From: Bacteroidia bacterium
Lineage (GTDB): Bacteria > Bacteroidota > Bacteroidia > Flavobacteriales > Flavobacteriaceae
Assembly: GCA_030428705.1 (NCBI GenBank)
Contig: JAUIDI010000003.1
Span: 186,001-250,000 of the forward strand
DNA: 64,000 nt
Direction of reading: 5' to 3'
This document shows, piece after piece, positions 1 through 7,793 of this stretch; within the stretch, counting starts at the first letter, position 1; the number at the start of each line of letters is the position of its first letter. The position numbers and the translations under genes were made by a program. The notes under the pieces are model-generated. The model made no database searches, had not been told where the DNA came from, and was given only the letters and a program-made list of their open reading frames with translations.

Positions 1-1074
1 AAGTTGACAAAAGCTGTTCCATCATCACTTTTGGCCATTCTTGTAGTCTCGGCGATCGTTATCGGTTTTGGTATCGACACCTTGACCGTTGCCGACACCA
101 TGCGCGAGGGTGAGAGTATCAAAGGAGGTTTTCCACCGCTTTCCATTCCACAGATTCCGTTTACGTTCGAAACCTTTAAGATTATTTTTCCCTATGCCGC
201 GATAGTGGCGGGAGTGGGTTTGATCGAAAGTCTTTTGACCTTGAATATCGTCGATGAAATTACGGAAACCCGTGGCAGTGGTAACAAGGAATGTGTGGCA
301 CAGGGAACAGCAAACATTTTTTCGGGATTTCTATCGGGCATGGGCGGTTGCGCCATGATAGGGCAAAGTTTGATCAATACCTCTTCCGGGGCGAGGGCCA
401 GACTTTCGGGAATAACAGCAGCCATAATGCTGCTCGTATTTATCATGTTCGGATCAAGTTTGATCGAACGATTGCCCATGGCCGCATTGGTCGGCCTGAT
501 GTTCATGGTCGCCATCGGTACTTTCGAATGGGCCAGTTTCAAGACTTTTGGAAAAATGCCGAAATCAGATGTAATCGTAATGGTTTTGGTTACTTTGATA
601 ACGGCAATTACCCATAATCTGGCCGTGGCGGTATTATTGGGAGTGATAATTTCCGCTTTGGCCTATTCATGGGAGAATGCCAAGCGCATTCGCGCCAGAA
701 AGTACGTTGACGAACACGGAATCAAACACTACGAAATATATGGACCACTTTTCTTTGGATCGACGACTTTGTTCGCCGAAAAATTCGACGTGCAAAATGA
801 CCCTGAAGAAGTCATTATCGATTTTAAGGAAAGCCGGGTGGCCGATATGTCTGGTATTGAAGCCTTGAATAAAATCACGGAGCGCTATCGAAAGGCGGGG
901 AAACGGCTGCATCTGCGGCACTTGAGCAAAGACTGTATCCAACTCTTGGGAAATGCGGATGATATAATCGATGTGAATGTTTTGGAAGATCCTACCTATA
1001 AAGTAGTGGTCGATAGGGTGAGAAAGGATGGGGATACCGAACTTAAACGACCATTTAATATTTGGGAGTTGTAG
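1..1074 (+). CDS. SulP family anion permease, C-terminal part (5' end outside window)
   Basis: Inner-membrane permease of the SulP/SLC26 type, which moves sulfate, bicarbonate or related anions. The reading frame is open at base 1, so the N-terminal membrane segments are missing. What remains is a run of hydrophobic helices to about residue 225, with Gly/Ala-rich helices around GGCAMIGQSLIN, then a cytoplasmic STAS domain over about residues 240-345 that includes VADMSGIEALNKI. The order membrane domain then STAS is diagnostic of SulP. The substrate cannot be told from this part. No co-directional gene follows; a small ORF on the other strand lies just downstream. Confidence 0.9.
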   Translation, partial: KLTKAVPSSLLAILVVSAIVIGFGIDTLTVADTMREGESIKGGFPPLSIPQIPFTFETFKIIFPYAAIVAGVGLIESLLTLNIVDEITETRGSGNKECVAQGTANIFSGFLSGMGGCAMIGQSLINTSSGARARLSGITAAIMLLVFIMFGSSLIERLPMAALVGLMFMVAIGTFEWASFKTFGKMPKSDVIVMVLVTLITAITHNLAVAVLLGVIISALAYSWENAKRIRARKYVDEHGIKHYEIYGPLFFGSTTLFAEKFDVQNDPEEVIIDFKESRVADMSGIEALNKITERYRKAGKRLHLRHLSKDCIQLLGNADDIIDVNVLEDPTYKVVVDRVRKDGDTELKRPFNIWEL

Positions 1075-1086
1075 TCGTTTACAATG

Positions 1087-1221
1087 TTACTTCTTTTTAT
1101 CGGTACTATTATACCCTCCTGCCCATCCGATCCAATACATCAACGAAATTTGCTTTTGAAGTCTTTGGACCTTTTTCTCCAAGGTTGACGGCTCCTTTAT
1201 ATTTATCGGTACATCGTTCAT
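1087..1221 (-). CDS. Possible 44-aa small protein, unknown function
   Basis: Short reading frame from ATG at 1221 to TAA at 1087 in an otherwise empty 307-base gap. It encodes a charged N-terminal half with heptad-like Leu/Val spacing (STLEKKVQRLQKQISLM), a short aromatic/Gly stretch (YWIGWAGGYNS) and a basic tail. No TAnnTTTG box is evident just upstream. I do not recognise a family. The regular amphipathic pattern suggests a real peptide rather than chance, but this is inference. The rest of the gap up to 1381 shows nothing else. Confidence 0.4.
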   Translation of the reverse strand: MNDVPINIKEPSTLEKKVQRLQKQISLMYWIGWAGGYNSTDKKK

Positions 1222-1381
1222 AACAAATCGATTTAATCAGTTCTCTTTGTTATAAAGACGTAGGTGATGGGAAAATGACGACTTTTTTTTGTTAAAATTT
1301 CAAGAGCACTCCATTTTTTGTTAAAACCCCTGATTATCGGACTTTTATATTTTTCAAAAAAACCTGGAAAATGGTGAAATT

Positions 1382-2452
1382 TTAATTGGATGACTTCAAA
1401 TAGGGTATTATATATTTGTCCAAAAGCTCATCGGTATATCCGTGGGCTTTGCGATTACCATAATTTGTAGAGGTGAGTACCACGGTAACGCCCAATTCTG
1501 GAAATACCACAATTTTGTTGCCTCCGTTTCCGGCCATGGCGAAGCACTTTTCATTTGCATAACTTCGCAACCAGAACAGATAGCCGTAGTCCATACCTTC
1601 CCACGCATTGACCTTTGGGGTTGTTGCTTTTTCTATCCAATCGGGCGAGATAATTTCCTTCCCGTTCCATGTTCCCTTTTGAAGGCACATTTGGGCCAAC
1701 TTTAAAAAGTCCCTACTTCGGTATTCACTTCCGCCGGCCGTATTAAGTACGCCTGTTGGGGTATAATGCAGGTCGTAGTCTTCGATTTTCAACGGTTCAA
1801 ATAGGTATTCTTTCGCAAATCGATCGAGATCCGTACCGATGGCGGATTGAAGAATTTCCGCTATGAGGGCCGCCCCGGCGGAGCAATAACTCATGGCCCT
1901 GCCATACGGCAGGTCTTTTGGTTTCGGCCCAAAGGGATATGACTTCACGGGCAAATTGACAAAGAACTGTGCCCAGTCTTCGATGATGTACATACGTTCT
2001 TCGTTTCCTCTTGAAAAACTGTTATTGTCATCACATTCTAAAATTGAACTCATCGTCAAAAGATCTTCTATCGTAATTCCCGCTTTGCGTGGATCAGGAT
2101 TTTGTACGGGCATTTTGTGTTTGAGGTAGTCGAAAATTTTGTCTTTTTCGGAATTAACGAACCCTTTTTTGATGGCAATACCGGTCAATAAGGTAGCCAT
2201 GGTCTTGGTTGCAGATCGGGTATTGTGTGTAGCATCGACCGTATTGCCACCATAATACTTTTCGAAAATCAATTTACCATCCTTGGCTATTAAGATACTT
2301 GTTATCGCTTCGTATTTCCCGCTATCGACGATTGAGTCCATTGTTTTCCATACCGGAGGTTCGATTAAATGCGATTCTGAAAAGTCCAATTGTGCCAAAA
2401 GCAGATTTGTAGTAAAGAGAAAGCAGAGTAAAAAGGAGATTCTTCCGATCAT
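1382..2452 (-). CDS. Secreted serine hydrolase, class C beta-lactamase fold
   Basis: Exported serine hydrolase of the beta-lactamase/esterase EstB/penicillin-binding-protein-like family, 356 aa. A signal peptide ends near LLLAQ (about residue 20). The catalytic SxxK motif is visible as SATK at about residue 80. The second motif is YCS (about 190) rather than the YxN of true beta-lactamases, a pattern more usual in esterases and D-aminopeptidases of the fold. GNGGNK near the C-terminus sits where the KTG-like motif is expected. A -7 box at 2475-2482 supports the ATG at 2452. It appears to be a single-gene unit. Antibiotic resistance should not be assumed; the substrate is unknown. Confidence 0.85.
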   Translation of the reverse strand: MIGRISFLLCFLFTTNLLLAQLDFSESHLIEPPVWKTMDSIVDSGKYEAITSILIAKDGKLIFEKYYGGNTVDATHNTRSATKTMATLLTGIAIKKGFVNSEKDKIFDYLKHKMPVQNPDPRKAGITIEDLLTMSSILECDDNNSFSRGNEERMYIIEDWAQFFVNLPVKSYPFGPKPKDLPYGRAMSYCSAGAALIAEILQSAIGTDLDRFAKEYLFEPLKIEDYDLHYTPTGVLNTAGGSEYRSRDFLKLAQMCLQKGTWNGKEIISPDWIEKATTPKVNAWEGMDYGYLFWLRSYANEKCFAMAGNGGNKIVVFPELGVTVVLTSTNYGNRKAHGYTDELLDKYIIPYLKSSN

Positions 2453-2474
2453 TGTTTTTTGATTTTGATGAGGT

Positions 2475-2482
2475 CAAATTTA
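2475..2482 (-). promoter_or_regulatory. Bacteroidota -7 promoter box for the serine hydrolase gene
   Basis: TAAATTTG on the minus strand, an exact match to the TAnnTTTG consensus. Its last base is 22 nt before the ATG at 2452. No clear -33 TTG was recognised. Confidence 0.6.
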
Positions 2483-2513
2483 GTAAGTCGATTGGCGAAA
2501 AAATAGAACGGAA

Positions 2514-3323
2514 TTAACATGAGAGTCGAGCCCTAAAATCCTTAGGTGCCGTCCCAAAATAAGATTTGAACGTTCTGGTAAAATGACTTTGATCCGAAAA
2601 CCCACATATATAGGCTATTTCCGTCAAAGAATACTTGGAATCCAAAATAAGGCCCAGTGCCTTTTTAATTTTTTGCTGTCTCATATAGCCGCCCAACGTA
2701 TCGGAGAAATATTTCGGTACCGCCCGTGAAATATGAACCGGATGTACACCGAGTTTTGCGGAAAGTTTTTTTAGATCAAGTGTTTCCAGTTCGTTTTCGT
2801 GTAGAAGGGCCCTTAAATCTTCGACCCATGGAGGTTTGCTCTGCAAGGCGGTCTTTTGGTTTGACCTGCTGACCTCGCATAACTCCAAAAGCAGAAGATC
2901 GATGGAGATTTCGGCAAACTCATCCTGACACTTGAATTCATAATAGAGTTTGCCTAAAAGAAGGTGCATCTTTGGGTTTTGAATAATATGACTACCCTCC
3001 CAAAGTGAAACATCCAATTTTTTTTCGTTAAACCAATTTCGCTCAAATTCGATATGGAAACCTCGGGCAAAGTCAGAGTGTTTTTCATTATAATGGGTTT
3101 CGTCCCAATTGTGCAATAGAAGGCTGCCCGGAGCGCAGGCGGTCTTTCTTTTTTTGTTGATATCATAGATATTTCCGCCAAGGACGTACATGAAATAAGG
3201 ATTTTCATGGTAGTGCCAATCCGTTCTGCGGGTACGGTAGTCGTATTCGGAAAGAACAACGCCCTTATTGTCAAATTCCAATCGCTTCTCTCCGTAGTAT
3301 CTGCCCTTGGTAAGAATTTTCAC
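2514..3323 (-). CDS. AraC family transcriptional regulator
   Basis: DNA-binding regulator with an N-terminal cupin-like sensing region (DWHYHENPYFMYVLGG, roughly residues 40-60 from the GTG start) and a C-terminal double helix-turn-helix. The second helix-turn-helix shows the family signature IAYICGFSDQSHFTRTFKSYFG. The frame opens at a TTG at 3383, but that lies against the palindromic terminator at 3387. The GTG at 3323 (VKILTKGRYYG) is my preferred start. The ligand is unknown. The beta-lactamase-fold hydrolase lies downstream with its own promoter box, so co-regulation is not shown. Confidence 0.88.
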   Translation of the reverse strand: MKILTKGRYYGEKRLEFDNKGVVLSEYDYRTRRTDWHYHENPYFMYVLGGNIYDINKKRKTACAPGSLLLHNWDETHYNEKHSDFARGFHIEFERNWFNEKKLDVSLWEGSHIIQNPKMHLLLGKLYYEFKCQDEFAEISIDLLLLELCEVSRSNQKTALQSKPPWVEDLRALLHENELETLDLKKLSAKLGVHPVHISRAVPKYFSDTLGGYMRQQKIKKALGLILDSKYSLTEIAYICGFSDQSHFTRTFKSYFGTAPKDFRARLSC

Positions 3324-3386
3324 AAAATAATTTTTATGATTAGATGTCTTATCGTACGGATTGTTACATAGTATTTTAAACAAAAA

Positions 3387-3427
3387 TTGCGTTTATCCGG
3401 ATCCGGATAAACGCAATATCTTTTTTA
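3387..3427. terminator. 30-bp perfect palindrome, bidirectional terminator
   Basis: Two 15-base arms (TTGCGTTTATCCGGA and its exact reverse complement) abut at 3401/3402, spanning 3387-3416. A T-rich run follows on the plus strand (to 3427) and an A-rich run precedes on the left (T-rich on the minus strand). It lies downstream of the cytochrome c gene, which is on the minus strand. It would end that transcript before the AraC gene. Confidence 0.75.
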
Positions 3428-3436
3428 GGGAGCAAT

Positions 3437-3925
3437 TTATAACGTCCTCAAATACTCCGCTACCGCACGTGCATCTTCCTCACTAAGGTTTTGATTCAGC
3501 ATGATGGCATTGTTATACTCCTTCAACAACGCTTTCGCAATGGGATCGTCTTTTAGCATGCCATCGGGGTTCATTATCATGTTCATGACCCATTCAGGGC
3601 TTCTTCTTTCATATACCCCCTTTAAAGCAGGTCCGATCATGCGTTGCTCAGCCATATGACAGGCAGTACAAATAGCTTTAAATTTTGCCTCACCGGCAGC
3701 GGCCATTTCAGTATCGATATCGGCGCCGAATTCGATCGACTTGATCGGACCGACACCTTTGTTGTCAAGGTCGACGGGCACGCCTGCTTCCGCCTCGGTA
3801 GTTTCGGCTTTCTTTTCGGTTTTGGCACGGTTCATTTCAAAACCTTCTTTCTTTTCTTCTTTGTCTTTTCCGCCACAGCTGATCATAAGACCCCCAAGTG
3901 CCGCGGCTACGAGTACTTTTTTCAT
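3437..3925 (-). CDS. Lipoprotein c-type cytochrome
   Basis: Small membrane-anchored cytochrome c of 162 aa. A lipoprotein signal (LGGLMISC, Cys17) is followed by a Lys/Glu-rich linker of about 60 residues. A single class I haem domain carries the CTACH haem-binding motif near residue 95. MIGPALKGVYERR and a later Met (MNMIMNPDGM) are candidate sixth ligands. Such proteins carry electrons in the periplasm to terminal oxidases or redox enzymes; the partner is not encoded nearby. A -7 box ends only 5 nt before the ATG, suggesting a leaderless or nearly leaderless mRNA. Confidence 0.9.
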   Translation of the reverse strand: MKKVLVAAALGGLMISCGGKDKEEKKEGFEMNRAKTEKKAETTEAEAGVPVDLDNKGVGPIKSIEFGADIDTEMAAAGEAKFKAICTACHMAEQRMIGPALKGVYERRSPEWVMNMIMNPDGMLKDDPIAKALLKEYNNAIMLNQNLSEEDARAVAEYLRTL

Positions 3926-3930
3926 CTAAG

Positions 3931-3938
3931 CAAATTTA
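3931..3938 (-). promoter_or_regulatory. -7 promoter box for the cytochrome c gene
   Basis: TAAATTTG on the minus strand, separated from the ATG at 3925 by only CTTAG. The start of transcription would fall at or beside the start codon. Confidence 0.55.
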
Positions 3939-3994
3939 TATGCCGAATCGCTTTCAGCATCGGTTTACGCCACTAATATAAGGAATACGAAAAT

Positions 3995-4957
3995 CTATTC
4001 CGCTTCCTTGAAGAAATTAATCGCTCTTTTTTCGGAATAGGTTACATTCCCTTTTCCATAAAACCCTACATGACCACCATAATCGGGAGTTTCTAAAAAC
4101 AAATTCGGATTTTCTTCTGCTTCTTTGTACGGATAACATTCCGGCCCGAAAAAGGAATCGTTCTTTGCATTAATGATAAGGGAAGGAATTTTTATGTTCG
4201 GAAGAAACTGAAGACAACTGCACTTTTCATAATAGTCCAAGGCATTTTTGAAACCGTGGGCGCGGCTGGTATAAATGTCGTCAAAGTCTTTAAGCGTTTT
4301 AATGTTTTTGATGTCGGTCTTTGATATTTGATTTGGGAACAAAGGCAACTTCAATTTGAGCTTTTCGAGCAGATGTTTTCTAAAACGTTGGGAATAAGGA
4401 GCGTTTTTAAATTTCAATAACTCCTTCAGCGAGCTGTGAAGATCGCACGGCACCGAAATTCCGACAACACCTTTCAATGCTTTAGGAATTTCTCTGCCTT
4501 CGCCCAGATATTTCAAGGCCATATTGCCCCCGAGGCTAAAGCCTTTGAAATAGATTTTACCGTATTCTTTGTTGTTAAGTATGTGCTTTACAACCGCATC
4601 CAGATCCTCTGTTGCACCCGAATGGTACGAACGAAAAAGGCGATTCGTCTCGCCGCTGCACCCTCTGAAGTTTACGGCACACGTATCGTAACCGGAATTA
4701 TTGAAGACTTTTGCGGCCCCGGTAATGTAGGGCCGTTGCCCGTGACCTTCAAGCCCGTGAAGAAGAATTACGACTTTTTTTGTCGGGGTCTTTGAAAAGC
4801 TCCAATCGAGATCCAAAAAATCGCTGTCGGGCAAATCGATTCGCTCGCGTTTTTGCTCAAAATCGTTTATTTTTCGCCATAAACCACTATAAATAGTCGA
4901 AAAATGACCGTTTTTAAACAAAAAAGGCGGATTATAGTCAGAAGGGATTTTGGGCAT
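3995..4957 (-). CDS. YheT-family alpha/beta hydrolase
   Basis: Cytoplasmic alpha/beta hydrolase of 320 aa, the usual length for the YheT/ABHD1-3 family. It begins with the family opening PPFLFKNGHFSTIY. It carries VVILLHGLEGHG as the oxyanion strand, the nucleophile elbow GFSLGGN (Ser about residue 142), an acid in NAKNDSFFG, and the catalytic His in GGHVGF near the end. The family includes esterases of uncertain substrate. It lies 25 nt downstream of the nitronate monooxygenase gene on the same strand, so the two may be co-transcribed. The function of that pairing is unknown. Confidence 0.88.
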   Translation of the reverse strand: MPKIPSDYNPPFLFKNGHFSTIYSGLWRKINDFEQKRERIDLPDSDFLDLDWSFSKTPTKKVVILLHGLEGHGQRPYITGAAKVFNNSGYDTCAVNFRGCSGETNRLFRSYHSGATEDLDAVVKHILNNKEYGKIYFKGFSLGGNMALKYLGEGREIPKALKGVVGISVPCDLHSSLKELLKFKNAPYSQRFRKHLLEKLKLKLPLFPNQISKTDIKNIKTLKDFDDIYTSRAHGFKNALDYYEKCSCLQFLPNIKIPSLIINAKNDSFFGPECYPYKEAEENPNLFLETPDYGGHVGFYGKGNVTYSEKRAINFFKEAE

Positions 4958-4984
4958 TTCAATAGTTCGACTTGATAAAAAGAC

Positions 4985-5959
4985 TTATTTCGGATAGATT
5001 TCCAAAATTTTCGATTGTTCTTCGATAGCAATCTTAAATTCGGATTTGAGTTTATCGATTAATCCGGAAACCGGAAGCGTTTCATCAATCATTGCGGATC
5101 CCTGACCGGCCGACCAAATGGTTTTCCAAGCTTTCGCTTCGGTATCGAGTTCTTTCCCAAAGTCGATTTTGGTGTCTTTTTTGAGGTCTTCCTCGGTCAG
5201 TCCGGCCGCTTTTAGGCTGGCACCCAAAAAATTGGCATGTACCCCTGATACCGCAGCGGTGTAGACCACGTCGTTCGCCCCGGCATCAATAATCATTTTT
5301 CTATAATCTTCAGGCGCCATACTTTCCTCTGTATTGATGAAGCGAGTGCCCATGTAGGCGAGGTCGGCGCCCATTTGCAGGGCGGAGGCGATATCACGAC
5401 CTGTGCTGATGCATCCCGAAAGAATGATAGTTTTGTCAAAGAATTTCTTGATCTCAGCGACCAAGGTCATGGGGTTAATCGTCCCCGCATGGCCTCCTGC
5501 TCCTGCGGCAACAAGAATCAATCCATTGACACCTGCTTCCTGCGCTTTTTCGGCATGGCGTTTTTTAATGATGTCGTGAAAAACGAGTCCGCCATAACTA
5601 TGAATGGCATTCACGACCATGGAGACTGCCCCTAATGAAGTGATGACAATGGGCACCTTATGTTTGATGCATAGTTTTACATCGGCCTCCAACCTCGGAT
5701 TGGTAGGGTGCACGATCAGATTAACCCCATAGGGTGCCGGTTTCTTGCCAGTTTCCTTTTCAAATTTTTCGAGTTCCGATTTTATTTCGATGAGCCACGC
5801 TTCAAAACCTTCGCTGGTTCTTTGGTTCAACGCCGGAAAAGTCCCCACAATCCCATTTTTACAGCACTCGATGACCAGTTTCGGCCCCGATATTAAAAAC
5901 ATAGGGGCAGCAATGGCGGGTAATGAAAGGTCTTTGATAAATGCAGGTTTTTGGCTCAT
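4985..5959 (-). CDS. Nitronate monooxygenase (2-nitropropane dioxygenase family)
   Basis: FMN-dependent TIM-barrel enzyme, 324 aa, that oxidises alkyl nitronates and detoxifies propionate-3-nitronate. The N-terminus LSLPAIAAPMFLISGP is typical. The phosphate-binding region LVAAGAGGHAG (about 150-160) contains the conserved His of the class, and ALQMGADLAYMGTRF (about 203) is the second FMN-binding segment. The ATG at 5959 faces a divergent thioesterase gene across about 120 bases holding three palindromes, so expression is probably controlled by a repressor acting there. The YheT-like hydrolase follows on the same strand. Confidence 0.9.
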   Translation of the reverse strand: MSQKPAFIKDLSLPAIAAPMFLISGPKLVIECCKNGIVGTFPALNQRTSEGFEAWLIEIKSELEKFEKETGKKPAPYGVNLIVHPTNPRLEADVKLCIKHKVPIVITSLGAVSMVVNAIHSYGGLVFHDIIKKRHAEKAQEAGVNGLILVAAGAGGHAGTINPMTLVAEIKKFFDKTIILSGCISTGRDIASALQMGADLAYMGTRFINTEESMAPEDYRKMIIDAGANDVVYTAAVSGVHANFLGASLKAAGLTEEDLKKDTKIDFGKELDTEAKAWKTIWSAGQGSAMIDETLPVSGLIDKLKSEFKIAIEEQSKILEIYPK

Positions 5960-5999
5960 TTGTTTTTTATCAGTAGATTAAAAATAGTCAATAATTCTT

Positions 6000-6015
6000 T
6001 GTGGCAGTTGCCACA
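6000..6015. promoter_or_regulatory. Palindrome 1 of 3 in a divergent promoter region
   Basis: TGTGGCA-GT-TGCCACA, a perfect inverted repeat with 7-base arms, 41 bases upstream of the nitronate monooxygenase ATG. It looks like a dimeric repressor site. There is no T-run, so a terminator is unlikely. Confidence 0.5.
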
Positions 6016-6028
6016 TTTTTTCAAAACT

Positions 6029-6044
6029 ATGGTATTTTTACCAT
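6029..6044. promoter_or_regulatory. Palindrome 2 of 3
   Basis: ATGGTA-TTTT-TACCAT, perfect 6-base arms around four Ts, midway between the two divergent genes. Operator-like; the binding factor is unknown. Confidence 0.45.
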
Positions 6045-6046
6045 TC

Positions 6047-6060
6047 TTATGCATGCATAA
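6047..6060. promoter_or_regulatory. Palindrome 3 of 3, MarR-like operator shape
   Basis: TTATGCATGCATAA, a perfect 14-base palindrome, 18 bases before the thioesterase ATG at 6079. Its form resembles MarR/SlyA-type operators; that comparison is inference. No MarR gene is present in the window. Confidence 0.5.
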
Positions 6061-6078
6061 TAAAATAATTTGAGACCT

Positions 6079-6555
6079 ATGTATATTAAAGAGTTCGAAG
6101 TCCGCTGGAACGACATAGATGCCAACCGCCATTTAGCTAATTCGGCCTACATTAACTTTATGGCCCACACGCGAATGAGCTTTCTTTGGGAGTTTGGTTT
6201 TGGCCAAAAAACATTGGCAACACATCAAATCGGCCCTGTCGCCTTTTATGAGCATATGTATTATTTCAAGGAAGTTTTTCCCGGGCGTCCCATACGGGTC
6301 TCGCTTGAAATCGCAGGCATGAGCAAGGATGGAAAGTTCTTCGAGTTTCATCACAATTTTTACGACAGTGATGGAAAGAATGTGGCCCATTGCGAAATGA
6401 TGGGCGCTTGGATAAGCATGAAAACCCGTAAGCTTATCGAGCTTCCCGAACATCTTTTAAAGATTTTCGATACTGTTGAAAAACCAAAAAGTTTTCGAAT
6501 ACTCACAAAAGAAGATACCAGGAAATTCGCTAAGACCCCGAAGGATTTGGGCTAG
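6079..6555 (+). CDS. Acyl-CoA thioesterase, 4-hydroxybenzoyl-CoA thioesterase type
   Basis: Hotdog-fold thioesterase of about 158 aa. The opening RWNDIDANRHLANSAYINF holds the conserved Asp and Asn/His of the 4HBT family active site. FYEHMYYFKEVFPGRPIRV is the second strand region. The frame is open from a TTG at 6070, but the ATG at 6079 fits the family N-terminus. It is expected to hydrolyse acyl- or aryl-CoA esters in the cytoplasm. It is divergent from the nitronate monooxygenase and shares its palindrome-rich upstream region. Its 3' end overlaps the convergent DMT transporter gene by 26 bases. Confidence 0.85.
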   Translation: MYIKEFEVRWNDIDANRHLANSAYINFMAHTRMSFLWEFGFGQKTLATHQIGPVAFYEHMYYFKEVFPGRPIRVSLEIAGMSKDGKFFEFHHNFYDSDGKNVAHCEMMGAWISMKTRKLIELPEHLLKIFDTVEKPKSFRILTKEDTRKFAKTPKDLG

Positions 6556-7432
6556 CTTTTCTACTCGCCAAATATACCCCCAATAATACCAGACAGGCGG
6601 CCAAGATCTTAAGAACCGTAAGGCTGTCTTTTCCAACGGCCGTCGCATACAATATTCCTATCAAAGGCTGTATATAGACAAAGGCACTTAGCGTCGAGGC
6701 CTTTAATTGGGTCAGTGCAAAAATATTGAAAAGGTAGGTGCAAAAAGTGGTTCCTACGACTACAAATAAGATGCTCCAAACAGCTTCCATTGGAAGGTCG
6801 ACAAAGTCGATTTCGGTAAATTCCCGGTATCCGAAGGGCAGACAAAGGATTATTCCCAAAGTAAAAAGCCACTTCATAAAGGTAAAGGGATGGTATTTGG
6901 CCAGCAAGGGCTTTACCGTAATCAGATAAGATCCGTAAAAAACGGAATTCATCAAAATTAAAAAGTTGCCCAAGGGAATATTAGGGGCATCTTGCCGAAC
7001 CTCGGATCCGAAAAGTATCAATCCCAAGGCGCCTATAAGTCCGATGGCAATTCCGAAAATCTTACGTTGCGAGATCCTTTCCTTGATTAGGATTGCCGAA
7101 AGGATCAAAACGATAATCGGGGTCGTGGTTACCAGAACGGAGCTGTTGATAGGGGTAGAAAGCGACAGCCCCTTGAAGAAAACCAACATGTTGATCCCCA
7201 TGCCCAAAACGGCACAAACCAAGAGGCGTAGGTAATCTCTTTTCTCGATTTTCTCCTTAGGGCCGAAAATGGAGACTATCCAAAAAAGCAAAGCTGCACC
7301 TGCAACACGAAAAATAATAAAGGCGAAAGGTTGCACATGATCGGGCATCACGCTTTTGGCAATGGTATGGTTCAGCGCATAGATGGTGGTCGCCCCTATG
7401 GCGGCTAATATGGCAAGTGTTCTTTTGCTCAA
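6530..7432 (-). CDS. EamA/DMT-superfamily membrane transporter
   Basis: Ten-helix inner-membrane permease of 300 aa made of two EamA repeats (about 5-135 and 150-290), the layout of drug/metabolite transporters such as RhaT- or YdcZ-like exporters. The substrate is unknown. The start is a TTG that shares bases with the TGA stop of the ArsC-like gene (TTGA overlap), which implies translational coupling with it. No better start exists before the first helix. The 3' end overlaps the thioesterase gene from the other strand. Confidence 0.87.
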   Translation of the reverse strand: MSKRTLAILAAIGATTIYALNHTIAKSVMPDHVQPFAFIIFRVAGAALLFWIVSIFGPKEKIEKRDYLRLLVCAVLGMGINMLVFFKGLSLSTPINSSVLVTTTPIIVLILSAILIKERISQRKIFGIAIGLIGALGLILFGSEVRQDAPNIPLGNFLILMNSVFYGSYLITVKPLLAKYHPFTFMKWLFTLGIILCLPFGYREFTEIDFVDLPMEAVWSILFVVVGTTFCTYLFNIFALTQLKASTLSAFVYIQPLIGILYATAVGKDSLTVLKILAACLVLLGVYLASRKASPNPSGS

Positions 7433-7782
7433 GGGTGGATGGCCACTTTGGCGGCCTCGACCACCTTTTTACTGTTACCTACAAAAATCTGTCCTTCCAC
7501 AATGATTACAGGTCGTTTCAAAAAAGTATAATGATCGAGTATCAAATCTTTGTAATCGGTCTCGGAAAGTGTTTTTTCATGTAGCCCCCGTTGACGAAAA
7601 AGCATGGCCCTTCTGCTGAAAAGGGCTTCATAGCTTCCGGCCAATTCTTTCATTTCTTCGACCTGTTCGATGGTCATCGCATCGGTTTTGATATCCTGTA
7701 AAATGAATCCATCGAGTGGTTCCAATTCTTTGATGATACGCTGGCAGGTAGAACAAGTGCCGAGGTGGTATATTTTTTTCAT
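7429..7782 (-). CDS. ArsC/Spx-family thioredoxin-fold protein
   Basis: Small cytoplasmic protein of 117 aa with the ArsC/Spx fold. The N-terminus carries CSTC at about residues 9-12, a CxxC redox pair as in Spx/YffB-like members, rather than the single-Cys centre of classical arsenate reductases. LFSRRAMLFRQRG and LKRPVIIVEGQIFVGN match the conserved middle and cis-Pro regions (the RP motif). True arsenate reduction is doubtful; a redox or regulatory role is equally possible. It is translationally coupled to the downstream DMT transporter gene. Confidence 0.82.
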   Translation of the reverse strand: MKKIYHLGTCSTCQRIIKELEPLDGFILQDIKTDAMTIEQVEEMKELAGSYEALFSRRAMLFRQRGLHEKTLSETDYKDLILDHYTFLKRPVIIVEGQIFVGNSKKVVEAAKVAIHP

Positions 7783-7793
7783 AGGATTGATAT

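Noticed and set aside
1382-2452. Antibiotic-resistance beta-lactamase
   Set aside because: The second motif is YCS rather than YxN, and no resistance context is present; a general esterase or peptidase is more likely.
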